NCBI RefSeq assembly: GCF_000731955.1
Contig: NZ_JNCK01000001.1
Coordinates: 2,232,001 to 2,296,000, forward strand
DNA from: Halomonas zincidurans B6
GTDB taxonomy: Bacteria > Pseudomonadota > Gammaproteobacteria > Pseudomonadales > Halomonadaceae
Length of the DNA stretch: 64,000 nucleotides
Reading direction: 5' to 3'
Positions 17,131 through 25,624 of this stretch are shown here, in pieces. The stretch's first letter is position 1. Every line of letters begins with the position of its first letter. The notes beneath the pieces were generated by a model. The model searched no databases. It had not been told where the DNA came from and was given only the letters and a program-made list of their open reading frames with translations. The position numbers and the translations under genes are program-made.

Positions 17131-17940
17131 TCAGACGGCGGCCGTCGCGCCCTTGAGTTCGGCGAAGCGCTCGGTGAGCGTCCACAGCGCGCGGTTGAGA
17201 CGCACGTCTTCGGTGACGCTGTTGATGGGCCGCGTACGGGTGGCCCGGCCGGACTGGGAACGCCCGCGCAGCCCGCCCTTGAAGAGATTTTCCTGGGTGC
17301 GGTTGAACACGCTCCACAGCGAGCCGTTGGCATCCTCGCTGCGCCTGGCTTCGAGCACGTCACCCGGCTGAATGGGGCTGGTGGTTTGCCAGTCGTCGCC
17401 GTAACGCAGCGACAATGCGACTTCGGCAAACAGCTGGGCTTCGCCCTGGCTGACCAGCGTGGATCGGAACGCCTCTACGCCCTCGGCAATCCGCGGTACC
17501 TGCTGGCTGAGCTGGAGCGAGCCGTCGAGGATCTCGTCGACGATCTGCTTGCCATGGCGCACGCGGATACCGCCCACGTCGCCCACCGGCGTGACCATGC
17601 CGTTGAGACAGATCAGCCGGAACAGACCCAGATCGAGCTGAAACGCCGCGGTGCGGTCGTGGCTGTTGGTGAGGACCAGTTCGGTGACGCTGTCACCCAC
17701 GGCGATCTGACGGTCGGGGTCCTGGCGGAAGCGGATCAGGTGCCGGGCCACGCTCTGACGCTCGGCCTGGCGCACGTTGGTCTGCTGGGCCCGCACCGGG
17801 TACCAACCCTCGGCTTGCAGGGCGTCGACCACGTTGATGGTGGGCACGAAGCCGTAGCGCTCGGACACGGCTTGATCGGGCTGGCTGGCGAAGATAGCGG
17901 GCGCTGCGCGATGCAGCTGGTCGTGAGTGAGAATGCGCAT
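17131..17940 (-). CDS. DUF932 domain protein
   Basis: 269 residues with a start after GGAGACTCACC. It fits the DUF932 family of phage, plasmid and island proteins of unknown function: FVPTINVVDALQAEGWYPV, then LVLTNSHDRTAAFQLDLGLF and RLICLNGMVTP. No signal peptide, no membrane helix. A 16-base motif CGGCATAACGGCCCGC stands in its leader at 17966-17981, and the identical 16-mer is in the leader of the YqaJ gene. It is 28 bases from radC, so they are probably one transcript. A link to recombination or to early establishment is suggested by context only. Confidence 0.87.
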   Translation of the reverse strand: MRILTHDQLHRAAPAIFASQPDQAVSERYGFVPTINVVDALQAEGWYPVRAQQTNVRQAERQSVARHLIRFRQDPDRQIAVGDSVTELVLTNSHDRTAAFQLDLGLFRLICLNGMVTPVGDVGGIRVRHGKQIVDEILDGSLQLSQQVPRIAEGVEAFRSTLVSQGEAQLFAEVALSLRYGDDWQTTSPIQPGDVLEARRSEDANGSLWSVFNRTQENLFKGGLRGRSQSGRATRTRPINSVTEDVRLNRALWTLTERFAELKGATAAV

Positions 17941-18065
17941 GGTGAGTCTCCTTATCGGTCAGCCACGGCATAACGGCCCGCGCCTTCAAGGGCAGCGGAC
18001 GTCGTCAGTGCGGTGGCGTGGGATGAATCGAAAGCAGGGGTGAGTCGGGAACGGTTGAGATGCAC

Positions 18066-19049
18066 TCAGACCCGTTTGGCCTGGCGGGGTTGGAATTGCT
18101 GGACATCGTTGCTTTGCGAGGTATCAGCCTCTCCGAGGGAAGCCTTGGGGTCGGTACTACCTTGGGGCTGCTGCTGGCTCTTGGCCTGCAGCTTGTCGGC
18201 CAGGGTTAGCGGGGCGTTGGCGTCCTGTCCGCCCGGTGGGTGTTGGGGCGCGTCGGGGTAGAACTCCTCCACGACCTCGGCGGATTCTTCGGCGCTGTCC
18301 TCGAACGCGCCGTTGGCAAAGCCCGCCTTGGCGGCCCGATCCAGGGCCTTCTGGTCGAAGCCTGTGGCGTGATGTTGTTCATCCAGCCGCTGGGCCTCTG
18401 AAAGCGTTTCTTCCAGCGTCCAGCCCTCGCGCAGGGTGATGTCGACGTAGAAGATCGCCGTGCCCCGACTCTGGCGGGTGGACTTGCCACGCAGCCGGAG
18501 TTCTAACGGTAAACAGGCCAGGCGGTTGCCGGAGATCGCCTTGAAGTAGGCGAGTCGCGCGGCGAGCGTGCGGATCGAGTTGAAGCCGGTGGTGCGGAAA
18601 ATGAAGCTGCCCAGCGGGTCGTCATCTCCGATCAGCACGTTCAGGCGGCCATAGGGCTTGCAGGCGCCGCCCTGGGCCAACGGGCAGCCGTCGGGGGAAG
18701 GACAGTCCAGCGTCTCCATCCCGTCGCGGGTGCGGCGTTTGCACTGCTCGCCATCACCCACGCACAAGGGGCGGGCGGTCTGGCGATCGAACAGCGCGTA
18801 CTCGGCACGCAGGTTGAGATCAGGATCGTTGAACAGTAGACGGATGGGAATGCGGCGCAGCTTGCCTTCCTGCTCGCTGCGCAGCTGCTCGTCCAGCGGG
18901 TGGCGTATCCAGCCCTCCTTGGTCTGGAGCTGTGAGGTCAGGGTGAACTGGTCGTCCTTCTGGGGCAGGCGCTTGCCGTTATTCTCGACCACCTTGCCGA
19001 TGGTGATCCGCCCCAGAATCGGTGGGGTAATGGCGAGTCCCTTGAGCAT
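18066..19049 (-). CDS. Cys-rich Gp3-like protein (recombination directionality factor-like)
   Basis: 327 residues with a perfect AAGGAGG ribosome site. The N-terminal 230 residues are a conserved island/phage family often labelled hydrolase, metal-binding protein or Gp3-like recombination directionality factor: MLKGLAITPPILGRITIGKV, KDDQFTLTS, LRRIPIRLLFNDPDLNLRAEY. In the middle are four to five cysteines (LCVGDGEQCKRR, LDCPSPDGCPLA, ACKPYGRLNV) that could bind a metal. The C-terminal 90 residues are low-complexity and acidic. It sits directly downstream of the YqaJ exonuclease, where phages usually have a single-strand annealing protein; none is recognisable here. It could fill that role or control excision. 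Confidence 0.7.
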   Translation of the reverse strand: MLKGLAITPPILGRITIGKVVENNGKRLPQKDDQFTLTSQLQTKEGWIRHPLDEQLRSEQEGKLRRIPIRLLFNDPDLNLRAEYALFDRQTARPLCVGDGEQCKRRTRDGMETLDCPSPDGCPLAQGGACKPYGRLNVLIGDDDPLGSFIFRTTGFNSIRTLAARLAYFKAISGNRLACLPLELRLRGKSTRQSRGTAIFYVDITLREGWTLEETLSEAQRLDEQHHATGFDQKALDRAAKAGFANGAFEDSAEESAEVVEEFYPDAPQHPPGGQDANAPLTLADKLQAKSQQQPQGSTDPKASLGEADTSQSNDVQQFQPRQAKRV

Positions 19050-19164
19050 GGGAACCTCCTTGATGACGTGTCGGGTGGCTCATAACGCAAAACGCCCCAG
19101 ATGGCCCGTAAAGGCGCTCTGAGGCGTTGCGTCGACTGAGGTAAGGCTTTGGTTGTCGCTCCAG

Positions 19165-20391
19165 TCACTGACGCACTACGAAGCGCCGTGAGCCGGGATG
19201 CGAGCGAAGGTACGTCGCGCACAGTTCGGGATGGTCTTGCTGCAGTGCTTTGGTATCGAGCCGATTGACCGGCGCGGTCTGCTTCCAGCTCAGGCTACCG
19301 CTGGGGAACGTCGCCAACGTGGCAGTCCCCATGGCCTGCTGCAGGCGGTGCTTGAGCCGCAACTCCGCCTTCTTGGCATCATCCAGGGTCTGGCGTACCT
19401 GTTGCAGGTCGACGAACGCCTGGCTGAGCATCACGTCATGGCTTAGATCGATGGTCTCGCCATTATCCTGGGGAAACAGCGCCCGCAGGGCCCGGTCGGC
19501 CGAGTCACTGCCATCCGCCGGGGGTGGCGTGTCACGCTCGACGTAATCCCAGAACTGGCGTTCCAGGGCGATGAGTTGTTCGATCATCGCCTCGTCACGC
19601 TCGATGCGATGGATCTGCAGCTCATGGCCGCCCAACAGCACGGCCACATCGGCCGCCTGCTGGCCGGTGACGGCCAACTGGTGCATCACCTGCAGCTGGA
19701 CGTACTCGGGCACCCCCTCCTTCCACAGCCGCGCACCGAATAGCCCGGCGGTCTTGCACTCGAGGATCTGCACGGCGTCGTTGCCCACGACTTCGCGATC
19801 CAGGTTGGCAAGCATCCAGGGATGCTCGACATGCTGCAGGATGGCGTTGACCCGCTGTACCCGGTAACCGGTGTGCCGGGCGTAATGATCGGCGACCAGA
19901 GGTTCGAGCACCTGGCCCCAATGCAGCGGACTGGTCAGGCTGTCTTCCGCCGATGGTTCCCGGTGGGTGTCGGTCCGCTCGGTCTTCTCCATCCATAGTT
20001 CGAGCTGGGATTTGTAAGGGTTGAGGCCCACCGCCGCGGCGGCATCGGAGCTGCCGATCCCGCTCTGGCGGATCGCCAGCCAGGCCTTGCGATCCAGGGC
20101 CCGGGTATCGACCAGACGCCGGGCCTGGTCGCGGTAACGGCGCTGAGGGGCCGGAGGACGCTTAATACGGGCGTCCCGGCTGACCGGCGCGGGCATGCCA
20201 CTCTGCTCGATGGCGTTTAATACCGAGGCCGTCACGCTGCCGGGTTTGGCCTTGGCCGAGAGCGGGATGGCCGCCGACTCGGCGTCGGGTGCTTCCTGCT
20301 CCGTCTGATCGAGCGGAAACAACACGGTGCGCTTCACCGGCTCGGCAGACGCTGGGGACGACGGGGTGTGAGAGTAGGTGTTGTGGCTCAT
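19165..20391 (-). CDS. YqaJ-family recombination exonuclease
   Basis: 408 residues from ATG 20391 (AGGAG site). The N-terminal 85 residues are disordered. The lambda-exonuclease-like fold begins near residue 101: RQSGIGSSDAAAAVGLNPYK (111-126), E163 in VLEPLVADHYA, D198 in LANLDREV, and the catalytic ILECKT (E211, K213). C-terminal 100 residues include a helical region and an unusual PxSLSWK strand. The enzyme probably makes 3' single strands at double-strand ends for island recombination. Upstream lie a 16-base motif shared with the DUF932 leader and a direct repeat ACACGGTCTGTCTG (two copies, about 20414-20442). Confidence 0.9.
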   Translation of the reverse strand: MSHNTYSHTPSSPASAEPVKRTVLFPLDQTEQEAPDAESAAIPLSAKAKPGSVTASVLNAIEQSGMPAPVSRDARIKRPPAPQRRYRDQARRLVDTRALDRKAWLAIRQSGIGSSDAAAAVGLNPYKSQLELWMEKTERTDTHREPSAEDSLTSPLHWGQVLEPLVADHYARHTGYRVQRVNAILQHVEHPWMLANLDREVVGNDAVQILECKTAGLFGARLWKEGVPEYVQLQVMHQLAVTGQQAADVAVLLGGHELQIHRIERDEAMIEQLIALERQFWDYVERDTPPPADGSDSADRALRALFPQDNGETIDLSHDVMLSQAFVDLQQVRQTLDDAKKAELRLKHRLQQAMGTATLATFPSGSLSWKQTAPVNRLDTKALQQDHPELCATYLRSHPGSRRFVVRQ

Positions 20392-20576
20392 GGTCAATCT
20401 CCTGAAGGGCAGACACGGTCTGTCTGACACGGTCTGTCTGACACGGCATAACGGCCCGCTCCCCGAAGGAAGCGGGCTGGCCGTGCATGGGGGTGGTTGC
20501 AGTGGGACGGTTGCGTTGAACGCGCTTAGCGCTCGAGGAAAGGGGTTGTTCAGAATCGACGCTTTGCACTATTTTA

Positions 20577-20589
20577 TGTACTATGTACA
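20577..20589 (+). promoter_or_regulatory. Possible operator of the RelE/NadS-type pair
   Basis: TGTAC-tat-GTACA, a perfect 5-bp inverted repeat in an AT-rich patch 35 bases upstream of the toxin start. Autorepression through such palindromes is the rule for type II toxin-antitoxin operons. No clear -35/-10 pair at consensus spacing could be set. Confidence 0.4.
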
Positions 20590-20623
20590 CGATGAAGTGC
20601 ACTGGTCGAAGGATACGCCCGAC

Positions 20624-20962
20624 GTGAGTCATGCCATTGAATTCATCGAAACGCCGACCTTTACCCGGCAGATCCAGGCCATGGCGACGGATGATGAGCT
20701 GAAGGAACTCCAGCGCATCCTGATCGCCCAGCCCGACAAGGGCGACCTGATCCAGGGCACGGGTGGGTTACGCAAGATACGCATGGCGCTGGGGCATCAA
20801 GGTAAACAAGGCGGTGCTCGGATCATCTACTTCCTGGCCACCGCCGAAGTCGTCTACCTGATACTGGCCTATCCCAAGAGCGTGAAGGACAGCCTGACGC
20901 CTGCCGAAAAGGCCACGCTGAAAACACTGACCCATCAGTTGAAGGGGGAGGTTTTAGAATGA
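20624..20962 (+). CDS. RelE/HigB-type toxin
   Basis: 112 residues, starting at GTG 20624 with GAAGGA upstream; longer in-frame starts run through the promoter region. It matches the toxin class paired with NadS-type antitoxins: FIETPTFTRQIQAM, LIAQPDKGDLIQGTGGLRKIRMAL and GGARIIYFLATAEVVYLILAYPKS are the family blocks. Such toxins cut mRNA on the ribosome. The antitoxin gene follows with a 4-base ATGA overlap. The toxin-first order is typical of this class. Probable role: stabilising the island. Confidence 0.88.
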   Translation: MSHAIEFIETPTFTRQIQAMATDDELKELQRILIAQPDKGDLIQGTGGLRKIRMALGHQGKQGGARIIYFLATAEVVYLILAYPKSVKDSLTPAEKATLKTLTHQLKGEVLE

Positions 20963-21243
20963 GCATTTTTGACGAACTCCAGACATCGCTGCAGGAAGCC
21001 GTCGACATCAAGCACGGCAAGGCCCAGCCCGCCCGCGTGACCCACCACGAGGTCGCGGACGTGAAAGCCATTCGGGCTAGCTTGCAGATCTCCCAGATCG
21101 AGTTTGCCCACGCCATGGGAACCAGCGTGGATACGATCAAGAGCTGGGAAACCAAACGCCGCAACCCGACCGGCCTGGCGGCCAAGGTGTTGGCGACGAT
21201 CCAGGACAACCCGGCGTTTTTCAATGAACTGGCCGCTCACTGA
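20959..21243 (+). CDS. NadS-type HTH antitoxin
   Basis: 94 residues, start overlapping the toxin stop. The C-terminal half is an XRE helix-turn-helix: VKAIRASLQISQIEFAHAMG, then TSVDTIKSWETKRRNPTGLA, a recognition-helix pattern conserved in NadS/HigA-like antitoxins. The N-terminal 45 residues would bind and block the toxin. It probably represses the operon via the palindrome upstream of the toxin gene. Confidence 0.9.
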   Translation: MSIFDELQTSLQEAVDIKHGKAQPARVTHHEVADVKAIRASLQISQIEFAHAMGTSVDTIKSWETKRRNPTGLAAKVLATIQDNPAFFNELAAH

Positions 21244-21271
21244 CCGCTCACGCCGTTTCTAGGCGACGGGG

Positions 21272-21604
21272 CTACTCGATGTGGGGGCGGAAAGTGCGGC
21301 CACAGCCATGGCAGGCGTAGTTATCGAGCACCTGGGTATCCAGTTGCTTGCCGAGACGGGCACCGGCGACACCCCCGGCCGTCCCACCGACTAGACCGCC
21401 GAAGACCGCCCCGGCGAGACTGCCAACGGTGATCCCGACCGGCCCGGCCCAGGCACCCACCAGGGCACCGGTCTCGGCCCCGCTGAGCGCTCCGGCTGCG
21501 CCGCTGGCCGTTCCCGCCGCACACCCGAGACTGCCGCCGACTTGTCGCCCTCGGTGACGCGGGCGGATGCGACGTGAACCGCAGTTTGGACACGTAATCG
21601 ACAT
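21272..21604 (-). CDS. Small zinc-ribbon, glycine-zipper membrane protein
   Basis: 110 residues from ATG 21604 (AGGAGG site). N-terminal ITCPNCGSRRIR gives one CxxC pair. The middle, about residues 30-88, is almost wholly Gly/Ala/Val/Thr with many GxxxG and GxxxxG spacings (GTASGAAGALSGAETGALVG, then LAGAVFGGLVGGTAGGVAGA). The end CHGCGRTF supplies the second CxxC pair. So a two-part zinc ribbon encloses a glycine-zipper hairpin that could enter membranes. It converges on the antitoxin gene. Function unknown; a stress-responsive or pore-forming role is speculation. Confidence 0.72.
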   Translation of the reverse strand: MSITCPNCGSRRIRPRHRGRQVGGSLGCAAGTASGAAGALSGAETGALVGAWAGPVGITVGSLAGAVFGGLVGGTAGGVAGARLGKQLDTQVLDNYACHGCGRTFRPHIE

Positions 21605-21637
21605 CGGCTTACCTCCTGAAAGATGGATTGGATGCAT

Positions 21638-22209
21638 CGATCGAAGCGTTCCTTTGGACGCTTCAAGGAGGTAATACAGGGCTGAGATTTTTTTGAATCG
21701 TTTCCGCTATCCGTCAGGGCCGGTCCGTGACTGACGGAAAATGCTGGGGATAGGCCCGCCCAAATGCCGACTACGGCACTCACGTATTCTTTGACAGACC
21801 GTGCGCATCCCATGAGAAGCATTGCAATCGTAGCGTTCACCCAATGGAAAGTTTTTAGAAAGTGGGCCAATGACCAAACCCCGGTACGCCCCGGGCTTTG
21901 AATTCGTTATCCCCAGTCTTTCCGGGACGTATTGATCAGCTTCCATGACGGGTAAGTAGTATACACATAACTCACTGGCTATAGTCACTTAACAAGAGGG
22001 ATAACAACCTAAGCAATAACTCCTTGATAACTCAATTCCTCCAAGAGGATTGATGTGTCCATTAAGCATCGTCATCGGGTATTGCCGATGACACGCTCTC
22101 AAGTGCCAGCCCTCCCCTGAGGGCGTTAATCCATTCCACACATTGACCGCCTATCGCGTCAGCGCCATGCGCTTGACGCTTAATCCTGCACGTCACAAGG
22201 AACCACAAC
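21638..22209. other. Intergenic region with hairpins before the Gp2-like gene
   Basis: About 570 bases without a convincing gene. The right half is AT-richer and has two clean inverted repeats: GTCATCGG / CCGATGAC at 22071-22092 and GCCCTC / GAGGGC at 22109-22124. The block lies directly upstream of a gene for a Gp2-like, possible replication initiator. Hairpins here could be an origin or a regulatory leader. Confidence 0.45.
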
Positions 22210-22896
22210 ATGTTTGAATCACAGCCCAAGCGTCATCCAATGAACACCAAACTGAACTGTTTTTATAATCCATATTATCGGGGTTTCGAAGTCAATCAGC
22301 ATGCAGAGGCACCCTTGATCGAGAACCACCTGGAGAGAGGACTTCTTACGCAAAACCGAGCGCTTAATCATTACACCCGGGTACTGGCTTTCCGTATTGA
22401 TCTACGCTTTCCAGAGTGGATGCCTGCCATCGATTTAACGAATGACAACACACGGCTCAGCGCCTTCTATCGCTATTTGAACGAAGAGATCGCCAAGGCC
22501 AATACCAAATACTCGACGGTGATTCGCTATGTGTGGTGCCGGGAGCAGGAAAGCAGCGATAAGCCGCATTACCATCTCATGGTGTACGTGAACTACGACG
22601 CCTACTATCAACTGGGCACATTGAAGCCCTCGGAAGGCGGCGGGTATGAAGGACGAGGCCTGTATCATCAAATCGTACGCGCCTGGGCCAAGACATTGGA
22701 TTATATGTCCTGCGATGTCGAAGGGCTGGTTCAGGTCGGCGAGAATCCCATTACAGGTTATCCCTATACGGCTTGCCTGCATCGCGACGACTTCATGGGT
22801 CAGGAGGAAGCGGTCTTCAACCTCAGCTACCTGTGCAAGGCGCACAGCAAGCCCTTCAATCAAGGCGTGCATGTATTCGGCACAAGCCGCATTTAA
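22210..22896 (+). CDS. Inovirus Gp2/YagK-YfjJ family protein (putative replication initiator)
   Basis: 228 residues; AAGGA precedes the ATG. It fits the inovirus-type Gp2 family seen in filamentous phages and in prophage-like elements such as CP4-57. Typical features: LAFRIDLRFPEW near residue 60, RYVWCREQESSDKPHYHLMV with H120-x-H122 (an HUH-like metal motif), and a C-terminal FNLSYLCKAHSKPFNQGVHVFGTS. A tyrosine-bearing helix (YHQIVRAWAKTLDYMS) could supply the nucleophile. HUH enzymes start rolling-circle replication by nicking a hairpin. Here hairpins lie just upstream. Biochemical proof for this family is limited. Confidence 0.82.
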   Translation: MFESQPKRHPMNTKLNCFYNPYYRGFEVNQHAEAPLIENHLERGLLTQNRALNHYTRVLAFRIDLRFPEWMPAIDLTNDNTRLSAFYRYLNEEIAKANTKYSTVIRYVWCREQESSDKPHYHLMVYVNYDAYYQLGTLKPSEGGGYEGRGLYHQIVRAWAKTLDYMSCDVEGLVQVGENPITGYPYTACLHRDDFMGQEEAVFNLSYLCKAHSKPFNQGVHVFGTSRI

Positions 22897-22949
22897 CGCA
22901 TGATCGGGCACGGCAGCGCCGTGCCTTTTTCATTCCGAGGAGAGAACTC

Positions 22950-23342
22950 ATGGACAGTCTTGCCGATCGTTGGGTACGTCAGTTCGAAGCTGAAAACCCC
23001 CAAACCGTAGCCGCTTATCACCAGACCCTACGTAAAACATTCAGTCCGGAATTACAGCCCTTTGCAAGCAGGCCGGCCCCAGAGCCCACCACTCATTGTC
23101 CCATCTCGGCAACTTCAACGCAGAGCGAGAAGCGCCGTTCCCAGGATATTCAGGCCCTACTCCAAGCTGCAATCAGCCTGCGTCGGGCGCGAGGAGACAC
23201 CCAGGCCGCCTTTGCCTATCGCTTAGGGATCAACGTGCGCACCTGGCAGGAGTGGGAGCAGGGACGCCGGTGCCCCTCGGGCCCCGCCCGGACCCTGCTG
23301 GAACGGGGACTCAAGGAGCTGAGTCCGGGTCGCCCGGGGTAA
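22950..23342 (+). CDS. Small HTH protein
   Basis: 130 residues from ATG 22950 with GAGGAGAG upstream, 53 bases after the Gp2-like gene, so probably co-transcribed. The first 70 residues are polar and unrecognised. The C-terminal part is a helix-turn-helix: RRARGDTQAAFAYRLGINVR, then TWQEWEQGRRCPSGPARTLL, like XRE/HigA-type domains. It may regulate the Gp2-like and DUF3987 genes or act as an antitoxin; no toxin is seen beside it. Confidence 0.7.
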   Translation: MDSLADRWVRQFEAENPQTVAAYHQTLRKTFSPELQPFASRPAPEPTTHCPISATSTQSEKRRSQDIQALLQAAISLRRARGDTQAAFAYRLGINVRTWQEWEQGRRCPSGPARTLLERGLKELSPGRPG

Positions 23343-23527
23343 CCCGCCAAGAATGCATGTCCGGCCAACAGTGGCAATAGGGTGTCGCTGCTTGCCTGGG
23401 CCGGTTCACGCCTTGCCCAGTATTGACCTTGCATCCAAAAAATAAAAACACAAAAGGCTATAAACACTGCTATAACCGCTATACTCTAGCCGGTATAGCA
23501 GGGTAAAAACTGGATAGGAAACAGATA

Positions 23528-25195
23528 ATGGAGAGTAGTGACAGCAGGGCGGACGAGGCTGTTCAGGTTCCCTTCGCCAACACCCGGCCCGATCACTGGC
23601 CCGAGTATCGTGAACACAGCCTATTCTGGTCAGCGGTGCTAGAAGCAGAGTCGGCCCTTCAAGTGCCCAGGGAAATGGCCATGATGTCGGCCTTGGGTGC
23701 CATGTCTGTCGCCTGCCAAGGCTGGATCGATGTGCAGTACCCGACAGGGAATTGCGTTCAGACCCCGCTGATGCTCCTGACGCTAGCAGAGTCCGGAGAG
23801 CGCAAAACAACGGTGCAAAATCGTTTTTTCGCGGCTATCACCACCCTCAACCGGAAGGCGGCCGAGGTCGCGGATGAGCGCCTCGACCATTACATGGATG
23901 AGCAGGCTCTCTGGAAGCAAGAGGTACGCGCCTGGGAAGGGACCTACCGAAAAGCCATCAAGAACGGTGATGACGCTACAAGCCAGAAAGCCAAGGAGAC
24001 GTTACAGCAGCTGAGAAAGAAACAGCCCGCTTTCCCTCAGCGCCCACGATTACTCTACGATGACACAACGCCTCAAGCACTCGTGCAGTTATTGAATGAC
24101 TATTCTCCCCATGGCTGCCTGTTGACTAGCGAAGCCAACAGCGTTTTTAGCGGGCGCGCACTCCAGGAACTCGATAAGCTGAACACGCTATGGGATGGCG
24201 GGGACGTGATCGTGGATCGCATGACACGTCCAAGCTTTATCCTTTCCGGTGCACGTCTCACCATGGCGTTAATGACACAACCGAGCGTGATTAACCGCTT
24301 CCTCTCCAAGCGCGGCGAGGAAGCCCGAGGAATGGGGTTTCTCGCTCGTTTTCTGGTCGTCAAACCAGAAGAAAAGGCAGGGACTCGCCAAACACGCCCA
24401 CTCGGCCCCCTTCCTCATCTTGATGAATTCAATCGCCGTGTCGAAGCGCTTCTAACCGATTCCACGACAGACACCCCGCATCCGGACGACAGGACAAAAA
24501 ATAAAAAGGTCGTGCAATTCTCGGCGATGGCTAGCAGCCAATGGGAAAAATACCATCAAGGCATTGAAGATGCCATGCAGGAAAATCAGCCCTACTTTTA
24601 TTATAAAGACCACGCATCCAAACTGATGGAAAACATCACCCGCATGGCGGCTATCCTGCACCACTTCGAGGGGGGTGATGACGAAATTTCTTATGACACC
24701 TTGAAGTTCTGCTACGAGTTTGTTCTAAAATGTTCGCAACATTTCCAACGTTATCTTGCCGGAGAGCCGCAAGTCGTCTCCGATGCCAACGAGCTGGCAA
24801 AGACGCTGCTCGAATGGGCTGATAAAGGCAACCAACAACCCTATTTATCCTCGCCCGAACTCCCTTCGCATCTCGCTCGTGGTAGGCAGTGGACATTCAC
24901 CATGACGAACTTAAAGCAATACGGTCCCTACCGTTTGCGTGGCAGAGAAAATGACCAACGCCTACGTGAAGCCGTGAAACTGCTCCAAAAGATGGGTCAT
25001 GTCAAAATGGATAGACACAAGCAATACACGATGCGTGAAAATATTTTCGCCGGCCCCGACCAGCCTGCCTTACGCAACGGCGTAGAGTACCGTGTCGAAG
25101 CCTTACCGTTCTTTGATGAACAACAGTATTACCAAGATCCACACGCGAGAGGGGTAGTCAATGCTAGTGGCTATTATTTGATCAAGCCTGAGTAA
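23528..25195 (+). CDS. DUF3987 (YfjI-like) protein, primase/helicase-associated
   Basis: 555-residue DUF3987 family protein, a group found in phage satellites and CP4-like islands and related to YfjI. Blocks: LSALGAMSVACQGWIDVQYP-like start region, a degenerate Walker-A-like LAESGERKTTV near residue 92, LLYDDTTPQALVQLL, LLTSEANSVFSGR and ALMTQPSVINRFL. The family is thought to act in element DNA replication. AT-rich promoter sequence stands upstream (23440-23500). With the Gp2-like gene it resembles the yfjI-yfjJ arrangement of E. coli CP4-57, so it is probably the replication unit of this island. Confidence 0.85.
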   Translation: MESSDSRADEAVQVPFANTRPDHWPEYREHSLFWSAVLEAESALQVPREMAMMSALGAMSVACQGWIDVQYPTGNCVQTPLMLLTLAESGERKTTVQNRFFAAITTLNRKAAEVADERLDHYMDEQALWKQEVRAWEGTYRKAIKNGDDATSQKAKETLQQLRKKQPAFPQRPRLLYDDTTPQALVQLLNDYSPHGCLLTSEANSVFSGRALQELDKLNTLWDGGDVIVDRMTRPSFILSGARLTMALMTQPSVINRFLSKRGEEARGMGFLARFLVVKPEEKAGTRQTRPLGPLPHLDEFNRRVEALLTDSTTDTPHPDDRTKNKKVVQFSAMASSQWEKYHQGIEDAMQENQPYFYYKDHASKLMENITRMAAILHHFEGGDDEISYDTLKFCYEFVLKCSQHFQRYLAGEPQVVSDANELAKTLLEWADKGNQQPYLSSPELPSHLARGRQWTFTMTNLKQYGPYRLRGRENDQRLREAVKLLQKMGHVKMDRHKQYTMRENIFAGPDQPALRNGVEYRVEALPFFDEQQYYQDPHARGVVNASGYYLIKPE

Positions 25196-25624
25196 GGGGA
25201 GCCGCTCCTCGCATTCTTGATGTGGATACTGCTCTCCCCCAACCCGGAATACCGCAAGCGGCTTCAGCGACCCAGCTCCGCCCAGGAATCGTCACCGCTA
25301 ACAAACGCCTTCAGCTCCTGCTGCAAGGCGCTGGCAACCAATGTCCAGCCTCGGTTTGCTGCCGCCACCCACAATGTCGGGGGACAGGGGTCAGCCTTGT
25401 CCCTCTCCCACGTCACCACGGAGTGGATAAAGCGGCGCAGCCAGGGAAAATCGGCCTCCATCGGCACCAAGGGACGGCCCTGCAGCAACGCTGTTAATGG
25501 CCAAGTAAAGTGACCCAGTACCGGCCAACGCTTTTGACCCACCCCCGAGGTGGCAGCGCTGCCACCATCCACCTACCGTGTCGGCTCAGCCAAGGGTCGG
25601 GATGGGGACGTGAAGGACTGGGGT

